From Pseudomonadota bacterium (GTDB taxonomy: Bacteria > Desulfobacterota > BSN033 > WVXP01 > G020346125): DNA of 12,482 nt. The stretch lies in the NCBI GenBank assembly GCA_030672465.1, contig DAOVGJ010000039.1:1-12482 (forward strand), given 5' to 3'. The notes under the pieces are model-generated. The model was given only the letters and a program-made list of their open reading frames with translations, was not told the origin of the DNA and ran no database searches. Every line of letters begins with the position of its first letter. Within the stretch, counting starts at the first letter, position 1. Below, piece after piece: positions 7,583-12,482 of the stretch. Made by a program: the position numbers and the translations under genes.

Positions 7583-7860
7583 GAAAAGTAACATCCTCTC
7601 CTCTATCCGAATGAACGACAGCTATAGGTTTCTCGGCCAGGAACTCGTCCGAAACTATGCTATTTTCTCAATTGCCAGATTTACGCAGTGTTATTACGGG
7701 ATAGTGTTGCAGAATTAGTATCGTATCTTTAATTATCTCCATTTATTCGGGCTTGTTTTAATCTCTTTTGCAACCGAAAGGCTTTTTGATACTCTGTCAA
7801 TCCTAGGCTGAATACTTGACAAGATCTCTGCTAGGCACCAGTGGCAGAATCTATTTCCAT
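7583..7860 (-). pseudogene. lipB: lipB relic: octanoyltransferase for lipoate synthesis, multiply broken
   Basis: Two minus-strand frames together spell the N-terminal half of LipB, which moves octanoate from ACP to lipoyl domains. From ATG 7860 the first frame has an in-frame TAG at 7833-7831, then LGLTEYQKAFRLQKRL. Near 7731 one extra T shifts the frame to KDTILILQHYPVITL (the LipB 'HYPVxT' region). A TGA follows at 7670-7668, then VSDEFLAEKPIAVVHSDRG and EDVTF. Homology ends near 7583, where LipB should continue with HGPGQLVGYP. The catalytic Lys/Cys region is therefore missing. The relic starts 20 nt after the E3 stop, so it was probably the last gene of the dehydrogenase operon. Two stops, a frameshift and a truncation make sequencing error an unlikely full explanation. 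The identification rests on motif recognition, not a search. Confidence 0.8.
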
Positions 7861-7880
7861 GCTTATTTTCTATCATCTAC

Positions 7881-9275
7881 TCAAATATGGAGGGATCCCC
7901 CAGCTACCCCCAAGGCGGCCTCCATTACAGTCTCTGATAAGGTTGGGTGACCGTGGATAGCAGAAGCAAAATCATTGAAAGTGGCCTCTAATTGAATTCC
8001 CAAAACTGCCTCTGCAATCATTTCCGTGGCATGAGGACCAATGATTTCCACCCCAAGCACCTGCCCATATTGGGCATCAGCGATAAATTTCACCATGCCC
8101 TCCGTCTCGTCAAGTACTAAAGCCTTCCCGTTAGACCCGAAGGGAAACTTGCCTACCCGAACATTATCATATTTCTCCTTAGCCTCCTTTTCAGTCAATC
8201 CGACTGCTGCGACCTCGGGAGAGGTGTAGACACATCTGGGAACTGCTCGATAATCCATTTCTACACCTATGCCCACAGCATTTTGTGCCGCACAGCTCCC
8301 CTCAGCCATAGCCATGTGGGCTAGCATAGCACCTCCCACGACATCACCAATAGCATAGATATCCTTGATATTTGTTTCCATCCGCTTGTTGACAATAATT
8401 CGACCTCTGTCTAAGGCGACACCTAGCTTGTCCAGGCCTAGGTCTCTGGTATAGGGACACCGTCCGACGGCGATCAAGACCTTGTTGCCAACCAGCTTCT
8501 TCTCCCCTTCTTTAGCGCTGAGAGAGACAACGCTGTCTCCTTGTTCATTAGTTCCGATGCTCCTCACTTTAGCATTGGTATAGATGTCAATACCCTCTCT
8601 CTTTAATATTTCCTCTAACATCAGGGCGATCTCGGCATCCTCGGTCGGCAATATCTGAGGCATCATCTCGATGATGGCCAGCTTAACATTCATCCGGTGA
8701 AAGATCTGAGCAAACTCAAGCCCAATTACACCACCGCCAATGATGACCATGCTCTTAGGAAGTTGTTCCATTGTCAGGGCCTCGTCACTATTTATGACCC
8801 CTCCTTCATTAATTCCTTCGACTGGGCCTGAAGCTGATTCCGAACCAGTGGCGATGATTATTTTATCGGCTTCTATCATCTTTTCTTCATCACTAACAAC
8901 CCTTACCTTCCCCTGTCCAGTAATCGTACCGATTCCGCTGATGACCGTTATATTATTATTTCTCATCAGGAGCCCAACGCCGTCTACCAATTGCTTGACC
9001 ACCCTTTGTTTTCGTCTGCACACTGCTGCGAAATCGAGGGAGGGATGCTTTACCGAGATGCCAAAGGCATCGGCCTTTTTTATCTGCCACAGCATACCGA
9101 CTGATTGAAGCAAAGATTTGGTGGGAATACATCCTCGATTAAGGCAAGTTCCCCCCAGTTTATCTTTTTCAATTAGAGTTACCTGAGCACCTAGCTGAGC
9201 TGCCCGAATGGCAGCCACATAACCACCAGGGCCCCCCCCAATGACAACGATACGGTTTTTTATCTCGGACATCAT
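7881..9275 (-). CDS. lpdA: Dihydrolipoamide dehydrogenase (E3)
   Basis: A 464-aa flavoprotein, full length, that reoxidises dihydrolipoyl groups of E2 with NAD+. Seen in order: FAD-binding VIGGGPGG (11-18), the redox disulfide GGTCLNRGC with Cys44/Cys49, an NAD-binding VIIGGGVIGLEFAQ in the middle, a second FAD motif YAIGDVVGGAMLAH, and the C-terminal dimer motif HGHPTLSE with the catalytic His443-Glu448 pair. It has no N-terminal lipoyl domain. All catalytic residues are present, so it should work. The start ATG-ATG at 9275 has only a weak upstream GAG. It follows E2 by 29 nt in the same operon and is followed by the lipB relic. E3 can also serve glycine cleavage or other 2-oxoacid complexes, which may explain why it is intact beside damaged partners. 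Confidence 0.96.
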   Translation of the reverse strand: MMSEIKNRIVVIGGGPGGYVAAIRAAQLGAQVTLIEKDKLGGTCLNRGCIPTKSLLQSVGMLWQIKKADAFGISVKHPSLDFAAVCRRKQRVVKQLVDGVGLLMRNNNITVISGIGTITGQGKVRVVSDEEKMIEADKIIIATGSESASGPVEGINEGGVINSDEALTMEQLPKSMVIIGGGVIGLEFAQIFHRMNVKLAIIEMMPQILPTEDAEIALMLEEILKREGIDIYTNAKVRSIGTNEQGDSVVSLSAKEGEKKLVGNKVLIAVGRCPYTRDLGLDKLGVALDRGRIIVNKRMETNIKDIYAIGDVVGGAMLAHMAMAEGSCAAQNAVGIGVEMDYRAVPRCVYTSPEVAAVGLTEKEAKEKYDNVRVGKFPFGSNGKALVLDETEGMVKFIADAQYGQVLGVEIIGPHATEMIAEAVLGIQLEATFNDFASAIHGHPTLSETVMEAALGVAGGSLHI

Positions 9276-9304
9276 TTCATCTCAGTTAGCGCTGTACTTT
9301 CTGA

Positions 9305-10501
9305 TTACAAACTCAGCAGTATTGGTAGCTCGATTAGTTCTTTGATCCTTTGCAGGAAGCGGCTGCCAGTGACACCATCCAAAACACGATGGTCGATGGA
9401 TAATGTCAGGTTCATCCTCGGCCTTATCACTACTTGACCATTATCTGCAACAGGCTTATCTATGATACAGCCAACCCCCAATATGCAACTCTCAGGGGGG
9501 TTAATGATAGCATTAAATTGGTCGATACCAAACATCCCCAAGTTGCTTAATGTTAAACTCCCGCCTCTCATTTCATCGAGCCTTATTTTGCCCTGCGCAG
9601 CTCGCTGTACGAAGTCACCCCTAATACTGGTAATCTCAGCCAAAGACTTAGTGTTGGCCTGTCGAATAACCGGTACAATGAGGCCATCCTCAACGGCAAT
9701 AGCCAGCCCTACATTTACATTACTAAGCCGTTTGATTCCATCACCAGCCCATGTGACATTGATCTCAGGGTGTTCCTCTAAGGCTTGAGCAGTTATCTTA
9801 AGCAGTAGGTCAGTGTAGGTCAAACTTAGCCCTGTCAGTTTTTCTATTAATGGCATTAGCTCCTCTCGAGCTCGGCTCAACTCCTTTACGTCGACTTCCA
9901 CTAAGAGGTAAAAATGCGGTGCCGATTGAAAGCTTTCTGTCATACGCCGGGCAATGGTTCTTCTCATAGAGGACAATGGCAGAACCTCCTCTTGACGCAT
10001 CGGAGCTGGCTCAGCCTTCTCAGCTCTTTCGATAACCTGCATGACATCTTCTTTGGTTATCCGTTCCTCACGGCCAGTGCATTTTATCAGAGATAGATCG
10101 ATGTTATGTTCTTTGGCAATCCTTCTTGCTAGTGGAGTAGCTTTTATTGCCACGGACTCTTTAGCAGCTTCAGACTTTTGTACTTGTTGCAGTTTTGCGG
10201 CAGGAGCCAGGCCTTCCTTTCTTTCTACCCTCACCTCAACGGGAATTTCAGGGACCTCCTCCCCCGGCTGAAGGATAAAAGCAATAACTCTTCCTACTGC
10301 TACTACATCGCCTGCCTTAGCCATCACCTTAGCTAGGGCACCCGATTCTGGCGCTTCCACCTCAAACGTTACATTCTCAGTCTCCAAAATATAAAGTATC
10401 TCATTCTTTTCTACCCAATCACCCTCTTTCTTCTTCCACTCCCGTATGGTTCCCTCCGTCATGCCGGGATCAATTCTAGGCAATATCACGTCAGTAGCCA
10501 T
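9305..10501 (-). CDS. 2-oxoacid dehydrogenase E2 acyltransferase, lipoyl lysine replaced by Asn
   Basis: A 398-aa E2 with standard layout: one lipoyl domain (1-~78), a flexible linker, an E1/E3-binding domain (~121-154, TPLARRIAKEHNIDL), and the catalytic acyltransferase domain (~175-398) with DHRVLDG (His371, Asp375). It would pass an acyl group from E1 to CoA. The odd feature is the lipoyl hairpin. Families read ETDKA or ETEKV, but here it is ETENV (40-44), so residue 43, the lipoylation site, is Asn (codon AAT at 10375-10373). No other lysine is at the turn. Unless this is a base error (AAA/AAG to AAT), the protein cannot be lipoylated and cannot complete the reaction. ATG 10501 has a GAGAGGGGGAA purine tract. 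It lies 28 nt after E1beta. The acyl specificity (pyruvate, branched-chain or acetoin) cannot be told. Confidence 0.92.
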   Translation of the reverse strand: MATDVILPRIDPGMTEGTIREWKKKEGDWVEKNEILYILETENVTFEVEAPESGALAKVMAKAGDVVAVGRVIAFILQPGEEVPEIPVEVRVERKEGLAPAAKLQQVQKSEAAKESVAIKATPLARRIAKEHNIDLSLIKCTGREERITKEDVMQVIERAEKAEPAPMRQEEVLPLSSMRRTIARRMTESFQSAPHFYLLVEVDVKELSRAREELMPLIEKLTGLSLTYTDLLLKITAQALEEHPEINVTWAGDGIKRLSNVNVGLAIAVEDGLIVPVIRQANTKSLAEITSIRGDFVQRAAQGKIRLDEMRGGSLTLSNLGMFGIDQFNAIINPPESCILGVGCIIDKPVADNGQVVIRPRMNLTLSIDHRVLDGVTGSRFLQRIKELIELPILLSL

Positions 10502-10529
10502 TTCCCCCTCTCAAGATCTTCGTTTTCAT

Positions 10530-11501
10530 TTAAGCTATCTCTTTAACTGCCTTCATGATATTATCTATGTTCGGAAGCACATATTGTTCCAACTTTGGAT
10601 TGTAAGGCATAGGTGTATCAAGAGTAGTTACTCTCTTGATCGGTGCGTCGAGATAATCTAAGGCTTCTTCGACAACTAACGCGGCTATTTCTGCTCCTAT
10701 CCCTCCCGTTTTCCACGCATCATGTACTATTACTAACTTACTCGTTCTTTTAACCGAATTTATGATCTCGTCCTTATCTAAGGGGTTGATTGTCGTTGGG
10801 TCAATTACCTCGATATCAATGTCTTCTTTCTCCAGTATTTTGGCAGCCTCCAAAGCTTGAATAACGTTTCGCCCAATCGTTACCACGGTCACATCTTTAC
10901 CCTCGCGTTTTATATTTGCTTTACCTATTGGTAGAAGATATTCATCCTCAGGTACAGGTCCCCTTTTATCATATAGTGGTCTGCACTCGATAAATAGAAC
11001 TGGATTGTCACTCCTTATAGCAGACTTAAGGAGCCCTTTAGCATCGTACGGAGTGGATGGGAAAACCACTATTAGTCCTGGTATATGAGCGTATAAAGCC
11101 TCTAGGCTTTGCGAATGTTGAGCCGCGGCGGAGATGCCGCAGTTCTGCGGGGTTCGTATCACGAGGGGTGACTTAAACTGGCCAGCAGACATATAGTGAG
11201 TCTTAGCTACCTGATTGATGATTTGGTCTGCAGCTATCAAGGAAAAATCCATATACATAATCTCGGCTACGGGTCGCATCCCGAGTATTGCAGTTCCCAA
11301 TGCCGTTCCCACTATACCTGCCTCCGAAAGGGGCATGTCTCTTCCCCTATCGGGGCCAAACTCGTCTATGAGTCCCACCGTTACTTTACAAGTGCCACCG
11401 TATCTCCCTATATCTTCCCCCAATAAAAAGACAGATTCATCCCTTCTCATCTCTTCCCTGAGTGCCTCCCGTATCGCTTCCCTATAAGTTAACTCGCGCA
11501 T
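10530..11501 (-). CDS. 2-oxoacid dehydrogenase E1 component, beta subunit
   Basis: A 323-aa E1beta, normal length, which pairs with E1alpha in an alpha2beta2 thiamine-diphosphate decarboxylase. Recognised stretches are the start LTYREAIREALREEMRRD, LLGEDIGRYGGT with the TPP-activating Glu, PLSEAGIVGTALG, the AAQHSQSLEALYAHIPGL segment with the conserved His, VFPSTPYDAKGLL, and the C-terminal domain ending in LDTPMPYNP and LEQYVLPN. No lesion is visible. ATG 11501 sits inside the last codons of E1alpha, overlapping it by 13 nt, behind GGGAGGAAG, which suggests translational coupling. Pyruvate, acetoin and branched-chain E1beta subunits are too alike to separate here. The context offers no amino-acid or acetoin genes to decide. 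Confidence 0.95.
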   Translation of the reverse strand: MRELTYREAIREALREEMRRDESVFLLGEDIGRYGGTCKVTVGLIDEFGPDRGRDMPLSEAGIVGTALGTAILGMRPVAEIMYMDFSLIAADQIINQVAKTHYMSAGQFKSPLVIRTPQNCGISAAAQHSQSLEALYAHIPGLIVVFPSTPYDAKGLLKSAIRSDNPVLFIECRPLYDKRGPVPEDEYLLPIGKANIKREGKDVTVVTIGRNVIQALEAAKILEKEDIDIEVIDPTTINPLDKDEIINSVKRTSKLVIVHDAWKTGGIGAEIAALVVEEALDYLDAPIKRVTTLDTPMPYNPKLEQYVLPNIDNIMKAVKEIA

Positions 11502-12482
11502 TCTTTCTTCCTCCCTCTAGCTCTCCATAAATTCTCACAGTAAATATCTTTACAAGCTTCCTCAGTCTTTGGTTCCGGACTCTTTAAGGCAAATTCGACG
11601 GCCTCATCGAGCTCTTGCGATAAGTTGACTTCAATTTCCTCGTTTTCCTCCTCAATAATCAGGCTCTCTTTCAGGAGGAAAGAATAAAGCTTCTCTATCG
11701 GGTCTTTTCTTTTCCACTGTTCAAGCTCATCTTTCGTTCTATCGGTATTGCCAGGATCATATTGACCGTGACCATAATACCTATAGGTTCTTCCCTCTAT
11801 GAAAGTAGGGTCCCCACCTTTTCTGGCTTTCTCAATGGCATCACTAGCGGCCTCGGCAACAGCCTTTGCGTCCATCCCATCAACACTTACCCCTGGTATC
11901 CCATAGCCTTTCGCTCGAGCGGTAATGTATTGCAATTTAAGGTAATCTTTCCAATATGTAGATATTGCATATTGATTGTTTTCGCATACAAATATTACCG
12001 GCAAGTCGAAAGCTGCCGCGATACCTACTCCCTCGTGAAAAGCCCCTGTGAAGGTAGCTCCGTCGCCTAAGAAACACACAGTCACTCGCTGCCAATTTTT
12101 CATTTTACAAGCTAGTGCTACCCCACACGCTATGGGAATACCTGCTCCTACGATTGCACTACACCCTAGGACATTACATTCGGGGGCAACTATATGCATT
12201 GACCCTACCTTGCCCCTACAATATCCAGTTTTCTTTGCAAAGAGTTCAGCCATCATCTTATCAAGTCTGGCACCTTTTGAAATGATATCGCTATGACCTC
12301 TGTGTGTGGCTAGAATATAGTCATCCTTTTCAAGCATGAACAAACTGCGCTTGGGATTGCTTCTTGTCCAATTGATGTGTGAACAAATCCAGGTATTCTT
12401 CCTTTGCGATATTCCATCACTACCCTTTCTTCAAAGGCCCTGCAGCGTTTCATTACCAAGTAGATTTCCTTAATTTTTTCAT
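11489..12482 (-). CDS. 2-oxoacid dehydrogenase E1 component, alpha subunit; frameshifted and cut by the window edge
   Basis: The thiamine-diphosphate-binding E1 subunit. The long part (from about 12337 to TGA/TAA at 11489) holds THRGHSD, the TPP motif GDGATFTG...ENN, and the C-terminal loop YRYYGHGQYDPG. Its apparent start is an internal TTG at 12343, but the family N-terminus exists upstream in another frame: EERVVMEYRKGRIPGFVH then TSIGQEAIPSAVCSC, running off the right edge from 12480. The two frames meet at 12334-12337, where TGC-TT would need one more base (for example TGC-CTT) to give the family pattern VCxxL-xxDDYI. This is an apparent one-base deletion, real or a read error. If real, E1alpha is inactivated, because the N-terminal ~55 residues are essential. 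E1beta overlaps its end by 13 nt. Confidence 0.9.

Noticed and set aside
1..12482. CRISPR arrays, tRNA or rRNA genes, insertion sequences
   Set aside because: No regularly spaced repeats, tRNA-like segments, transposase motifs or terminal inverted repeats were seen anywhere.

Overview
The window reads as bacterial DNA of about 50% G+C. It is probably from an anaerobe that uses acyl-CoA chemistry, with a Desulfobacterota-like or related lifestyle. That is an inference from gene content (cobalamin acyl-CoA mutase, a degenerate HMG-CoA-synthase-like/DUF35 fusion, SCPx-type thiolase, an edge molybdopterin oxidoreductase); no rRNA or marker gene is present to prove it. Apart from a gene tail at the far left, every recognised gene is on the minus strand, so transcription runs from right to left.

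Layout from the left: (1) positions 2-205, plus strand, the last ~67 codons of a DMSO-reductase-family molybdopterin oxidoreductase. (2) 206-566, a gene-poor stretch between convergent genes. (3) 567-6965, minus strand, a five-gene operon read as B12-binding mutase small subunit, mutase large subunit, HMGCS-like/Zn-ribbon-OB fusion, thiolase, acyl-CoA synthetase. All gaps are 61-75 nt, and a good sigma70-like promoter lies at about 7086-7115. (4) 6966-7880, a seam holding that promoter and two relics: the C-terminal third of a second E2 acyltransferase catalytic domain (7292-7540), and, just upstream of it, a broken lipB (octanoyltransferase) recognisable only by joining two frames (7583-7860). 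(5) 7881-12482, minus strand, a 2-oxoacid dehydrogenase operon read as E1alpha, E1beta, E2, E3.

The 2-oxoacid dehydrogenase locus looks damaged. E1alpha has an apparent one-base deletion near 12334-12337. The full-length E2 has Asn43 where the lipoyl-accepting Lys should be. The lipB behind E3 carries two stops, a frameshift and a truncation. E1beta and E3 look intact. These lesions share one theme, protein lipoylation and the lipoate-dependent complex. Either the module is decaying or some lesions are sequence errors.

The left-hand operon looks healthy and is the best candidate for an undescribed system. The acyl-CoA synthetase can activate a carboxylate. The mutase keeps the residues that bind a free carboxylate (Tyr70, Arg188) but has a remodelled active-site loop (six glycines). 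The HMGCS-like protein has lost the Cys/His/Glu catalytic set and carries a DUF35 Zn-ribbon/OB domain, which suggests a scaffold or partner for the adjacent thiolase. Together they could rearrange and thiolytically cleave an unusual branched or dicarboxylic acyl-CoA. The substrate cannot be read from the sequence.
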